DNA from: Sphingomonas sp.
GTDB lineage: Bacteria > Pseudomonadota > Alphaproteobacteria > Sphingomonadales > Sphingomonadaceae
NCBI RefSeq assembly: GCF_003248515.1
Contig: NZ_QFOB01000025.1
Location: forward strand, 1 to 25,704
Reading direction: 5' to 3'
DNA: 25,704 bases
In this document: positions 12,149-19,365 of the stretch, piece after piece
Position numbering within the stretch: position 1 is the first letter of the stretch
How the letters are laid out: each line of letters opens with the position of its first letter
Program-made: the position numbers and the translations under genes
Notes under the pieces: generated by a model
What the model was told of the DNA's origin: nothing
The model's database searches: none
Seen by the model: the letters and a program-made list of their open reading frames with translations, nothing else

Positions 12149-14322
12149 AAAACCTCCTTGCATTCCAAAATTGGTTTGTCCAGTTCGCCCGACTGCGGGA
12201 TGGTGATGGCACATCGACTGCCATTCTTTTCAATGGTGAGAACTTCCCCAACCAAGGGAGCTTCAAGAACCAACGCTCCACGTGTCCCAACAACGGTTTG
12301 CTTGCCCACAACATTGGCCATATCGATCGGAACCCCATTGCGCACAACCACGTACTCGCGGGTGGTGTTGCTCAGAACGTCGAACTGCAGCTTTGTCCCG
12401 CCCCCACGCGGGGCCACGGCTTTCTTGCTCAGGCTGTCCAGTTGCACACCGAACGGAAGACTCAAAGCTTCCACCGTCACTGTTTGATCGAACAATGCAG
12501 ATACGTTGGGGACCACGGCCACACCCAGGGCGTTGGTGGTGACGCTTTTGCCCGTGAGTTGAACGCGTGCGTTGGGCATGTTGGGAACGCGAATGAGCGC
12601 GTACGATCCAAACGGCCTGGACGTTGGCAGTACACCGCCCTCCCCGATCCACACCCCACCGTTGGCTCCAAACACAGTGCTGGTTGTGCTGTTTTGCAGC
12701 AGCAACGTGGACATCGGCAGATCCCAGCGCCCCGCAACATAGTGATTGCCGGCGCTTGCGCTTGCGTTCCACGTCAGCCGGCGGTTTTTCAGTGTGGTGG
12801 AACCGTTGGCTTGTCCAAACCATTCGCCATCGTTGTGGCTGACACTGGCCGACCCGGATCCAAATTGGTAGCGGAAACCAACGTTCAATGTTGTGTCGCG
12901 CAGCGATAAGTCGTGTTGCGCAAATGCGGACAGTTCGGCGCGGGAGTTCATTTGCCAGCGCGTCTGAGCGGTAAGCAACTGAGTGGAACGGTTGGAATAG
13001 CGCACATCGCTGTAGTTCAATGCTGCGCTGAAATTATTTTGGCGGTAGGCCACGCCCAAGGTGGTTTGCGACTCAAGCGCAAAGCGGGAGCGTTCGCGGT
13101 TGAAGTTCCAATAGTCGTCGGTGACATGAGTGTGCGAAGCGGACCACGACAAGCCGTTGGTGCGCCGCTCGTATCCAATCGTGGCGGCCATCCCGTCCCC
13201 GCTTGTTGCGATATCAAACGTTGCAGCGCCCCAGCGTCCGAAGCTCCACAGATTGCCCCACATGGCCGACTGCCCTTTAGCCGTGCCCTGGAATGCTGCG
13301 GTTGTGGTCCAGCGGTCGGACATACCACGCGCGTACACCGCGTTCCACGCCAGGTCTGCGTAGTCGTTGCCCAACCCTCCGTTGCGCATTAAACCGGCCG
13401 AGACTTCCCATTCGCTGCGCCCCTTGGCAAGGGCTTTGGGCGTGCTGTAGAACTGCCGTGTTGTCCAGTATTCGCGGCCCAATTCGTCGCGCACCACCAT
13501 GGAGACAGTGCTTAACCCAATCGGCGCATTGAGGCTTGCGAACTGGTACGGCCCCGGCTGGAACTGCTGTTGGGACGCACGCACGCTGTTGACAAAGACT
13601 TCGGCTGTGGAGCGCGTGTCGGCCACCCCGTTGAATGTGGGCACAGGATAAAAAGCGTCGTTGCTCAACGATCGATCGGTGCCCACGCGAACACCAAGCA
13701 TGTTGCGCGAGCCCAGCAGCGCACCGTTGGGCGTGGCGTTGATGACATCACCGATCTGCACGCGAGTTTGAGAGGCATACAGATCCTTACTCCACGTCGT
13801 TAAAGAGCGTTCGTGGCTCAGTCCGTTGCTGTCGTCGTTGAGTTGTCCGGCACCATAGAACGTTCCACCCAGGACGTTGGATCTAATGTCGTACGACAAC
13901 GACTGTGTGAAGCCGTACGTATCGCTGTCCTGCGCGCGGTAGTCGTAACCCAGCATCACCCCTTTGGGCGAAGGACCAACGTCCGTACGCATGCGGGAAA
14001 CAGGGTTGTAGTCGCGCGCAGGCAGATACTTTGCGGGCACAAGAATGTCGTAGCTTTGAGTGGCTGCGTCGTACTGAACATCGGCGTTCAAATCCGATGG
14101 CGACACCAGGTCACGATCGGACAACGATGCGGGCAACTGGATCCCCCACTGTGCCCACCGCTCTTTGGCGATCATCAACTGTCCATCGTCACGAACGTGC
14201 AGTTCTTCAACGTCGCTTTTGAGCGACCCATTGATGGATACAGCGGCGATGGTTGCGTCTGAGGCCCAAGAGGTTTGTGCAAAGCAGACAGCCATCGCCA
14301 AGGCGATGACCGATCTTTTCAT
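12145..14322 (-). CDS. Fimbrial outer-membrane usher (CsuD/FimD family)
   Basis: The usher forms the outer-membrane pore through which chaperone-bound subunits are assembled into the pilus. At 725 residues it is at the short end of the family, where 800 or more is usual. The order is: signal peptide (to about residue 20, SWA), N-terminal periplasmic domain, beta-barrel with the plug region around DTRSTAEVFVNSVRAS and QFQPGPYQFASL, the barrel segment TVSMVVRDELGREYWTTRQF, and C-terminal domains (SYALIRVPNMPNARVQLTG; LSLPFGVQLDSLSKKAVAP; VLTIEKNGSRC). No frameshift is seen. Its start overlaps the chaperone stop (ATGA), and its stop overlaps the minor subunit start. Confidence 0.94.
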   Translation of the reverse strand: MKRSVIALAMAVCFAQTSWASDATIAAVSINGSLKSDVEELHVRDDGQLMIAKERWAQWGIQLPASLSDRDLVSPSDLNADVQYDAATQSYDILVPAKYLPARDYNPVSRMRTDVGPSPKGVMLGYDYRAQDSDTYGFTQSLSYDIRSNVLGGTFYGAGQLNDDSNGLSHERSLTTWSKDLYASQTRVQIGDVINATPNGALLGSRNMLGVRVGTDRSLSNDAFYPVPTFNGVADTRSTAEVFVNSVRASQQQFQPGPYQFASLNAPIGLSTVSMVVRDELGREYWTTRQFYSTPKALAKGRSEWEVSAGLMRNGGLGNDYADLAWNAVYARGMSDRWTTTAAFQGTAKGQSAMWGNLWSFGRWGAATFDIATSGDGMAATIGYERRTNGLSWSASHTHVTDDYWNFNRERSRFALESQTTLGVAYRQNNFSAALNYSDVRYSNRSTQLLTAQTRWQMNSRAELSAFAQHDLSLRDTTLNVGFRYQFGSGSASVSHNDGEWFGQANGSTTLKNRRLTWNASASAGNHYVAGRWDLPMSTLLLQNSTTSTVFGANGGVWIGEGGVLPTSRPFGSYALIRVPNMPNARVQLTGKSVTTNALGVAVVPNVSALFDQTVTVEALSLPFGVQLDSLSKKAVAPRGGGTKLQFDVLSNTTREYVVVRNGVPIDMANVVGKQTVVGTRGALVLEAPLVGEVLTIEKNGSRCAITIPQSGELDKPILECKEVL

Positions 14323-14942
14323 TTGATGTCCTGGCGCTGCCCATTCACTTCAACCGACACCACTCCGTGCGGGAAATCGGGAAGTGCAAACGAACGGGTT
14401 TCACCGGGCAAGACATAGCCCAGCAGGCCACTGCGTGTTGCGGATCCCGATGAAGGGGACACCAACCGTGCCGAGGCGTCACCCGTGTTGGTCACTTCAA
14501 AGCGACCGCCAATCCAACGACCTGTGAGGGTGGCCTTGGCCGATGGAGAACGCCAAATCCACGCCAGGTCTTGCTTGACCAATTTAATTAGCCCAACCTC
14601 CCCAGGTGTGGGAAGTTCGGCCACGCTCACGCGGAAAAATTCTTCACGTCCAACTTGGTCGGACTTGATGTAACGAATGGATTGGGTGGCGCCCTTTTTC
14701 ACCGTGACAATCGACGGCGCAAAACGAATTTTCTCCGATGGCCCTCTGCGGGACACACCGCCTTCAACGGTCAGTTCGTCAACAGTGATCTGATACGAAC
14801 GATCAGGACCGTCATTGGAAATTGTCAGCACACCGCTCTTCTCCCCTGCGGTGTTGACTTTGAAAACCGGACCAACCGAAGCGGCCGAGGACACCAATGG
14901 AACCAGCGCCAAAGAAACGGCCAAAACAATGCTTTTAATCAT
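14319..14942 (-). CDS. Periplasmic pilus assembly chaperone (PapD/CsuC-like)
   Basis: This 207-residue exported protein has a signal peptide (MIKSIVLAVSLALVPLVSSA). It is expected to bind pilin subunits in the periplasm and donate the missing strand until the usher takes over. The first Ig-like domain has SGVLTISNDGPDRSYQITV and the subunit-binding G1 region EKIRFAPSIVTVKKGATQSI with RYI; the second domain is short. It is the first gene of the pilus operon (chaperone, usher, minor pilin, two major pilins), the order opposite to many csu clusters in that no subunit precedes the chaperone. GGGGG lies 4-5 bases before the ATG. Confidence 0.9.
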   Translation of the reverse strand: MIKSIVLAVSLALVPLVSSAASVGPVFKVNTAGEKSGVLTISNDGPDRSYQITVDELTVEGGVSRRGPSEKIRFAPSIVTVKKGATQSIRYIKSDQVGREEFFRVSVAELPTPGEVGLIKLVKQDLAWIWRSPSAKATLTGRWIGGRFEVTNTGDASARLVSPSSGSATRSGLLGYVLPGETRSFALPDFPHGVVSVEVNGQRQDIK

Positions 14943-14966
14943 TAAAACCCCCTGTTAATTTAATAA

Positions 14967-14998
14967 ATTCAGCTAAACATAAGAACCAATATTGTCAA
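14967..14998 (-). promoter_or_regulatory. Dispersed promoter-like element, copy 9 (pilus operon)
   Basis: TTGACAATATTGG (-35 at 14998-14993), then TGTTTAGCTGAAT. Upstream of the -35 is AAATAAAACC, an A/T-rich UP-like stretch. It drives the chaperone-usher operon. Confidence 0.65.
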
Positions 14999-15004
14999 TA
15001 GGTT

Positions 15005-15358
15005 TTATTTAGATCCATTGAGAGCACGCAACCGCTCATAGTCCAAAGTGAACTTGAACGGCCCTGTATTGGCGTAACACTGCTGGCGATCACACCACAA
15101 CGGCATCTCTTCGGGGTCAAACTGTTCGGTGTTGCGCTCGACGGAAACTGATATGGGTAAGCCACCCAAACCGTCGCAGAATGCGCTGCCGCAATCGGGC
15201 TGCTCGTATGTGTCACAGCGCAGGAATTCGGCGGCTGAGCCTGAGACGAATGCGCAGGTTTGTTTCACCGATAGGACCGCGCCCAAATCGGCGTTCTGAG
15301 ATTGGGCGCCAAGAGCCAACAGTGGGATTGCGGTCAATCCAAAGAATAGATTTTTCAT
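15005..15358 (-). CDS. Small exported cysteine-rich protein
   Basis: This 117-residue protein has a signal peptide (MKNLFFGLTAIPLLALGAQS) and seven cysteines in the mature part (QTCAFVSG, LRCDTYEQPDCG, AFCDG, WCDRQQCYA), so it should be a disulfide-bonded periplasmic or surface protein. The first strand, GAVLSVKQTCAF, resembles the start of pilins, but no full pilin domain is evident. The start at 15358 has AAGGAGACAC upstream; a longer frame is possible but would override the signal peptide. It is the last gene of an operon with 15381-16268 and 16277-16510 and lies directly before the pilus operon promoter, which suggests a link to the pilus. Confidence 0.72.
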   Translation of the reverse strand: MKNLFFGLTAIPLLALGAQSQNADLGAVLSVKQTCAFVSGSAAEFLRCDTYEQPDCGSAFCDGLGGLPISVSVERNTEQFDPEEMPLWCDRQQCYANTGPFKFTLDYERLRALNGSK

Positions 15359-15380
15359 ATGTGTCTCCTTTACGAGTTGA

Positions 15381-16268
15381 TTAGTGTTCGTTGTCCAAAG
15401 GGCTGGTCCGCCCCAGGAGAACGTTGAAGAACATCGCCAAGCGGCTGGGTGGTTTGCTGGCTGGCGCAGTGAGCGGGGCAGCAGATGGGCTGGGGGGAGT
15501 GGATATGAAGTCGTTGCAGGGCTCCAGCTCGCTCCAATCGATCTTTTCCAAATCGTCTTGTGTTGGCGCGGTTGCAAGATTGCCGTCTTTTTTTTCTTGC
15601 TCGCGAACATTCAAACCGGCAAACGAGTTGAGATGGCCGTATTGCGCGGCAACGTCAATTGATGTGTACCCATCCTTGTCTTTGATCGTCGGCGTCCCAC
15701 CCACAGCCACCAGCCGTTCAACAAGCTCTTTGTCGTCGTACAAAGCACAGCACCAATGCAAGACGGTCATGCCTCTGGCGTCGGACCCAGCCAGGTTGCA
15801 CTTGTGGATCAAACACAGATCAATGATTTCTTTGGCACGTGCCAGTGCAGCGATTTGCTCGTCTGAGTCCACCTCGGGGCGATCCCCAACGATGGAAGTG
15901 AACATGTCAAACACCGCCGCCAGCACGGCATTGGAAAACGAGCTTGGCCCCATACGCACTTCATTGGCGTCCGCCGATGCGATCGGTACGTGTCCAGCCA
16001 AACCCAGCCACTTCACGGATTGCATGTTGTCCAGTGGCAGAACGTCTGTAAGCAGTGCGGCGTGTTTGTCCAAAGCAGTGCACGTGTCGTGTGGAGCCAC
16101 CTCGTTGGCCGGCACCCGCAATTGAGCATGCCAAACGTTCAAATCCGTCTTCAACACAGGTGTTGGGTCTGCGTTGTTTTTTAAAGCGCTGCGCACGCCA
16201 TTTGGATCCACAGCCAAGATTGCATTGATGAATTTTTGCGTCTCGTGTTTGTTGAATTTTTTATCCAT
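15381..16268 (-). CDS. Ankyrin-repeat protein with Pro-rich C-terminal region
   Basis: This 295-residue protein lacks a signal peptide. A first ankyrin-like unit is near the N-terminus (NAILAVDPNGVRSALKNNAD), and two clear units lie near residues 160-225 (GSDARGMTVLHWCCALYDD; KDKDGYTSIDVAAQYGHL). The end is a Pro/Ser/Ala-rich linker and a basic amphipathic segment (SRLAMFFNVLLGRTSPLDNE). The RRM tail is absent. It is sandwiched between two genes for exported proteins (8 and 22 bases apart) in an operon driven by promoter copy 10. A cytoplasmic ankyrin protein paired with exported partners would fit an immunity or docking role, but that is inference. Confidence 0.8.
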   Translation of the reverse strand: MDKKFNKHETQKFINAILAVDPNGVRSALKNNADPTPVLKTDLNVWHAQLRVPANEVAPHDTCTALDKHAALLTDVLPLDNMQSVKWLGLAGHVPIASADANEVRMGPSSFSNAVLAAVFDMFTSIVGDRPEVDSDEQIAALARAKEIIDLCLIHKCNLAGSDARGMTVLHWCCALYDDKELVERLVAVGGTPTIKDKDGYTSIDVAAQYGHLNSFAGLNVREQEKKDGNLATAPTQDDLEKIDWSELEPCNDFISTPPSPSAAPLTAPASKPPSRLAMFFNVLLGRTSPLDNEH

Positions 16269-16276
16269 ACGACTCC

Positions 16277-16510
16277 TTAGTAAGTGACTACAGTGACGAT
16301 CCGCTCATCGGATCCTTCCGGGGTTTTGATTGCAAATTTTTCCTTGGCGACGGTGGGTTCGCGCATTCCTGTCGTGCATTTTTGAATGCCGTGATCGGTT
16401 AACACGCAGGACTCAACGATGGTCATTGACACCACAAAACGGCCCCGCGCCTCTTCGGCGACCGACAACAGCGGAGCCAATAAAATGAATATTGCAATGA
16501 GTGGTTTCAT
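16277..16510 (-). CDS. Small exported pilin-like protein
   Basis: This 77-residue protein has a signal peptide (MKPLIAIFILLAPLLSVAEE). The mature part resembles the two ends of a pilin without its middle: an N-terminal strand with a cysteine (RFVVSMTIVESCVLTDHG), a second cysteine (QKCTTG), and a terminal strand ERIVTVVTY close to the TVTY ends of the SCPU subunits nearby. It may be a mini-pilin, terminator subunit or decoy. GGGGGATAAATT precedes the ATG. It is the first gene of the three-gene operon with 15381-16268 and 15005-15358. Confidence 0.7.
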   Translation of the reverse strand: MKPLIAIFILLAPLLSVAEEARGRFVVSMTIVESCVLTDHGIQKCTTGMREPTVAKEKFAIKTPEGSDERIVTVVTY

Positions 16511-16527
16511 AATTTATCCCCCGTTTT

Positions 16528-16559
16528 ATTCAATCAAACACATATCCTAATATTGTCAA
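16528..16559 (-). promoter_or_regulatory. Dispersed promoter-like element, copy 10
   Basis: TTGACAATATTAGG (-35 at 16559-16554), 16 bp, then TTGATT. It is preceded by CTCAATAAAAGG, shared with copy 12. Confidence 0.68.
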
Positions 16560-16670
16560 TACCTTTTATTGAGATGTTGGCAAATCGGGCAAGCGATTGA
16601 AGCCCGCAGGGGCGCGGCAGTGGTGCGCGTCGTAGACCATAAGCGCGGTCCGCAAGGCGGATGACCCAAT

Positions 16671-16693
16671 AAAAAAGCCCCGAAACGGGGCTT
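16671..16693 (-). terminator. Terminator of 16719-17120
   Basis: On the minus strand AAGCCCCG-ttt-CGGGGCTT is followed by TTTTATT, a strong intrinsic terminator. The GC-rich DNA from 16565 to 16670 downstream has no convincing gene and may be decayed sequence. Confidence 0.88.
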
Positions 16694-16718
16694 ATTCAAG
16701 AACAACCGACCAAACTAG

Positions 16719-17120
16719 CTATTGCAAATTTTTCCGCAGGATGTAGCGCACAAGCGAAGCTTTGCTGATACCAAAATTGCTAGCCAATTGTTCAATCTGA
16801 CTGACAACCGGCTTAGCGTCGGATATAAACCCAATACCCTCGCCACGCACATCATCCACATGATTAGGATTTGAAGGCTTCGGCTTTTGTGGCTCACAGC
16901 CCAGGTTCAAAAAATCATCCCGGTCAAAATCAGGGTTCTCGACAAACGCCCAAATGAACTCGCGCAACGTTCCCGCCATCGTTTTATCAAGCTTTGTCGC
17001 ACGTGCATCCAGACGCGCGTAATATTTAGCCGTCTCATAAAACATTGCATACCCGCAGGTCTTTGGAACCCAATTGCCCGATGGCTTAACCCGATGATTT
17101 CTCTGTTTCGATTTACTCAT
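16719..17120 (-). CDS. Unrecognised basic protein with C-terminal helix pair
   Basis: This 133-residue protein has a basic N-terminus (MSKSKQRNHRVKPSGNW) and a C-terminal segment, IEQLASNFGISKASLVRYIL, that resembles the helix-turn-helix part of ribbon-helix-helix or small DNA-binding proteins. A role as a regulator is possible. The start at 17120 has GGGAGG 5 bases upstream and overlaps the stop of 17113-17307 by 8 bases. The two genes are one operon from promoter copy 11 with a strong terminator. Confidence 0.65.
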   Translation of the reverse strand: MSKSKQRNHRVKPSGNWVPKTCGYAMFYETAKYYARLDARATKLDKTMAGTLREFIWAFVENPDFDRDDFLNLGCEPQKPKPSNPNHVDDVRGEGIGFISDAKPVVSQIEQLASNFGISKASLVRYILRKNLQ

Positions 17121-17307
17121 TGACCCTCCCAACCTTAGTTTCTATCAATTCTGACTTGGTGAAGAGCTTCCGCCTCCCCGTCCATCCAACCATCTTCATA
17201 TAGCGCCGGTTCAAGTCTCCTTTGAGCAAATATTCATGAACCCCCTTGGGCTGCCAAAACAGTTCTCCCGAAGCATGCTCCCATAAGTAATATGTTTTTC
17301 GCGCCAT
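17113..17307 (-). CDS. Small unrecognised basic protein
   Basis: This 64-residue protein is rich in aromatic and basic residues (KTYYLWEHASGELFWQPKGV; RRYMKMVGWTGRRKLF). No family is recognised. The start at 17307 is preferred over the in-frame ATG at 17319 because GGGGG sits 6 bases before it, as in neighbouring genes. It is the first gene of a two-gene operon. Confidence 0.62.
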   Translation of the reverse strand: MARKTYYLWEHASGELFWQPKGVHEYLLKGDLNRRYMKMVGWTGRRKLFTKSELIETKVGRVNE

Positions 17308-17325
17308 AGATACCCCCATTTATCC

Positions 17326-17357
17326 ATTCATACAAACACAAACGAAAACAAAGTCAA
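17326..17357 (-). promoter_or_regulatory. Dispersed promoter-like element, copy 11
   Basis: TTGACT (17357-17352) with 17 bp to TTGTAT in TGTGTTTGTATGAAT. The preceding TTTCAATAAAACA is the A/T-rich upstream part also seen in copies 10 and 12. Confidence 0.6.
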
Positions 17358-17372
17358 GATGTTTTATTGAAA

Positions 17373-17876
17373 TCAAATCTTGCGACCAACACCAAACCTC
17401 CCCTCTGCGCTTGACAGTGCATTGCAAATATTTTCCCGTTGCTTCTCACGCTGAGCGTCCATGTACTCGCTCAACAATGCAACAACATCTTTGCACCCAA
17501 CAATTTGAGCAACATGCAATGTGGACTCCACTTCATACAGAGAAACCGGCTTGTCGCTGTTCAAAATACGCCCCATAAGTTCCACCACCTGGGGCGCAAC
17601 CTCGCCCGTTAAAAACCCCTCTTTGCACATCAGCCACAGTACGTTTTGCGGCATTTCCTCACCAGCGTTGATGAGCGCTCCAACCAACACATGCAAGTTG
17701 TCGGGTCCAAAGTGGATCATCGAGCCAATGGCGTGTTCGCAAATGCGTGGCGCACGGCCGGGGAAATCTTCACACGCCACGCGCACATACCAGCGCAAAG
17801 CGTCAAGGTTGTCTGAGTGCGTTGAAATGGCTTTTGACAACAGTATTTCGTTTTTCTCCAAATGTGAGTAGTTCAT
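17373..17876 (-). CDS. Ankyrin-like helical-repeat protein with RKI tail
   Basis: This 167-residue protein has helical pairs like ankyrin or related repeats (NLHVLVGALINAGEEMPQNV; STLHVAQIVGCKDVVALL). Its end, NICNALSSAEGRFGVGRKI, is a recognisable relative of the NITQALADAG to KRRM tails of the genes at 0.5-7.4 kb, with RKI in place of RRM. The start at 17876 has GGAGGG 4 bases upstream. It is the third gene of an operon after two small membrane proteins (17885-18268, 18272-18418), which suggests a membrane-associated partner complex. Confidence 0.72.
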   Translation of the reverse strand: MNYSHLEKNEILLSKAISTHSDNLDALRWYVRVACEDFPGRAPRICEHAIGSMIHFGPDNLHVLVGALINAGEEMPQNVLWLMCKEGFLTGEVAPQVVELMGRILNSDKPVSLYEVESTLHVAQIVGCKDVVALLSEYMDAQREKQRENICNALSSAEGRFGVGRKI

Positions 17877-17884
17877 TGACCCTC

Positions 17885-18268
17885 CTACAGATCAATCCGA
17901 CCAAATAATTCAATGAGTGAGAACGCCGTGCCCACGGCCGCAACACCGAGCCCAACAAACAGAGATGGCAGCGCTGCGCCGCGAATGGGCAGGAACTGAA
18001 CGCAAGCAATGCACGCTCCGCACGTCCAACAAAACGCTATTTTCATCGCGCCCAGGGTGATCCACACTCCCCACATATCAATGCAGTAGTACAAACAAAT
18101 TCGGGTGACACAGATCAGCACCAGCCACGGAACCGTTGAAAACGCCACCATCAATACAGACGATTTCCAATTGCGCTTCACACCGTAACGAATGGCTGCA
18201 ATGAAGTAGAACGCAAAGGCCGCAAGCGACAAAGCGTTGACCACCACCAGATCCATCCACCCGAACAT
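17885..18268 (-). CDS. Small polytopic inner-membrane protein
   Basis: This 127-residue protein is almost wholly hydrophobic with about four membrane helices (LVVVNALSLAAFAFYFIAAI; VLMVAFSTVPWLVLICVT; MWGVWITLGAMKIAFCWTCG; SLFVGLGVAAVGTAFSLIEL). It is unrecognised. The start ATG at 18268 is 3 bases after the stop of 18272-18418, so translation is coupled. The following gene begins 8 bases after its stop. Confidence 0.72.
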   Translation of the reverse strand: MFGWMDLVVVNALSLAAFAFYFIAAIRYGVKRNWKSSVLMVAFSTVPWLVLICVTRICLYYCIDMWGVWITLGAMKIAFCWTCGACIACVQFLPIRGAALPSLFVGLGVAAVGTAFSLIELFGRIDL

Positions 18269-18271
18269 TGT

Positions 18272-18418
18272 TTACCGCCCTGCTGCGTGTTGTAGGTTGC
18301 CAACCGCTGTTTCAATGGTGTCGATTTTTTCAAACGCCGCTCCGGCGAAGTGAAGCACGAACAGAGGCAATCCGACATACAAGATGTACTTCGCCAATTG
18401 TTTTTTCATGTAGTTCAT
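18272..18418 (-). CDS. Small single-span membrane protein (48 residues)
   Basis: The frame reads a basic start (MNYMKKQLAK), one membrane helix (YILYVGLPLFVLHFAGAAF) and a short polar end. AAAGGAG lies 7 bases before the ATG, and promoter copy 12 is just upstream. It is first in an operon with 17885-18268 and 17373-17876. Its size and architecture resemble holin- or toxin-like small membrane proteins, but nothing specific identifies it. Confidence 0.68.
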   Translation of the reverse strand: MNYMKKQLAKYILYVGLPLFVLHFAGAAFEKIDTIETAVGNLQHAAGR

Positions 18419-18442
18419 ATGACACTCCTTTTGTTGATCTGT

Positions 18443-18476
18443 ATTTTGACTAAACCACAGAAATCAACATTGTCAA
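18443..18476 (-). promoter_or_regulatory. Dispersed promoter-like element, copy 12
   Basis: TTGACAATGTT (-35 at 18476-18471), 16 bp, then TTTAGT. It is preceded by CTCAATAAAAGG. The stop codon of 18473-18649 lies within the -35 box, as with umuD at copy 2. Confidence 0.66.
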
Positions 18477-18649
18477 CACCTTTTATTGAGACAAAAATCG
18501 ATATATTTTGTCAGCCCAGCGGTGAGGCTTTCAAAGAATTTGCCAGCCTCCTTCGTGCGTTCTTCTTTGAGCAGCTTTTCTTGAAGCGACTCTTGATGTC
18601 TGATGGCTTCCGCAAGCTGCTTTTCAATTTCGGAAACGACATTGCTCAT
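18473..18649 (-). CDS. Small coiled-coil protein (58 residues)
   Basis: The frame reads MSNVVSEIEKQLAEAIRHQE, continuing with heptad-like SLQEKLLKEERTKEAGKFF, and ends in LNKRC: a highly charged coiled coil. AAAGGAAA lies 5 bases before the ATG. It ends inside the next promoter and lies between the glycine-zipper gene and the membrane-protein operon. Function unknown; the codon pattern and ribosome-binding site support a real gene. Confidence 0.62.
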   Translation of the reverse strand: MSNVVSEIEKQLAEAIRHQESLQEKLLKEERTKEAGKFFESLTAGLTKYIDFCLNKRC

Positions 18650-18767
18650 TGGATTTCCTTTAACCCCCTGCCCGATGCAGTGAGATGAATCTATTCAATC
18701 ATCGCCAATATAGCTAGCTGTTCTCCGATCTTTTGTCATGCCGTTAAGCTTTTGGATTCATTGCATC

Positions 18768-18790
18768 AAAAAAGCCCCCAATGGAGGCTT
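18768..18790 (-). terminator. Terminator of 18801-19307
   Basis: On the minus strand AAGCCTCC-attg-GGGGGCTT (one G-U pair) is followed by TTTT. Confidence 0.78.
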
Positions 18791-18800
18791 GATTGACTTG

Positions 18801-19307
18801 TCAACGCGAGCTAGTCAAAACGTCGGGTATTGGGACAACACGGGTGTCCCGCCCACTGCCGCTAATGAGAACACTTTGGCCCTGGCGCACGTTCACATCC
18901 GCGTCCTGGACAATTGAGATGACTTCGGAGCGCCCACGGCGGTCCTGCGTGCGGATTACGATTTCGTAGCCTCTGTGCCCGCTTGCAGCGCGCTGAGTGG
19001 CGCCCCCAATCAACGCACCACCTGCTGCGCCAACAACACGGGCAACGTTGCGTGTGTCGCGGTTCTTGCGGCTTGCGCGGTCACCAATGGCGGTCCCCAC
19101 CGCCCCACCAACAAACGTTCCGGTGTTCACCTTGGAACGGTCTTCAATCCGCACCTCACGAACCATGAGAACCACGCCTTCTTGGATGTTGCGTTGGGAC
19201 AACGCTTGATCGCGTCCAAAATTTTGAGATGAAGTCGTAGATCCAGCCACGGCAACGCCCGAGAATAAACTTAAAGCCACCGCCATTAAAATTAAAGTTG
19301 TGCGCAT
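18801..19307 (-). CDS. Exported glycine-zipper protein (17-kDa surface antigen/SlyB-like)
   Basis: This 168-residue protein has a signal peptide (MRTTLILMAVALSLFSGVAV, cut near VAG). A glycine-zipper pair at residues about 66-102 (FVGGAVGTAIGDRA; VVGAAGGALIGGAT) can pack in or on a membrane, followed by a beta-rich C-terminal domain (GYEIVIRTQDRRGRSEVI; VRQGQSVLISGSGRDTRV) typical of the outer-membrane SlyB/17-kDa antigen group. There is no lipobox cysteine, so it is probably not a lipoprotein. The start at 19307 has CAGGAG 6 bases upstream. It is monocistronic, with its own promoter and terminator, and may support envelope integrity during pilus or element functions. Confidence 0.85.
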   Translation of the reverse strand: MRTTLILMAVALSLFSGVAVAGSTTSSQNFGRDQALSQRNIQEGVVLMVREVRIEDRSKVNTGTFVGGAVGTAIGDRASRKNRDTRNVARVVGAAGGALIGGATQRAASGHRGYEIVIRTQDRRGRSEVISIVQDADVNVRQGQSVLISGSGRDTRVVPIPDVLTSSR

Positions 19308-19332
19308 ACAATCTCCTGTGTGTGATGATGCC

Positions 19333-19363
19333 CTCAATCAACCACACTATTGACTTCTGTCAA
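19333..19363 (-). promoter_or_regulatory. Dispersed promoter-like element, copy 13
   Basis: TTGACA (19363-19358), 16 bp, then TTGATT in TGTGGTTGATTGAG. It overlaps the gene end region of 19366-19749 and drives 18801-19307. Confidence 0.66.
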
Positions 19364-19365
19364 GC

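Noticed and set aside
12158..14262. Several long plus-strand open frames opposite the usher gene
   Set aside because: The usher frame has a signal peptide, family motifs and exact overlaps with its neighbours. The antisense frames have no ribosome-binding sites or recognisable composition and are typical shadows.
16565..16670. Short frame in GC-rich DNA after the terminator at 16671-16693
   Set aside because: Only about 25 codons from an ATG, no ribosome-binding site, and it lies downstream of a strong terminator.
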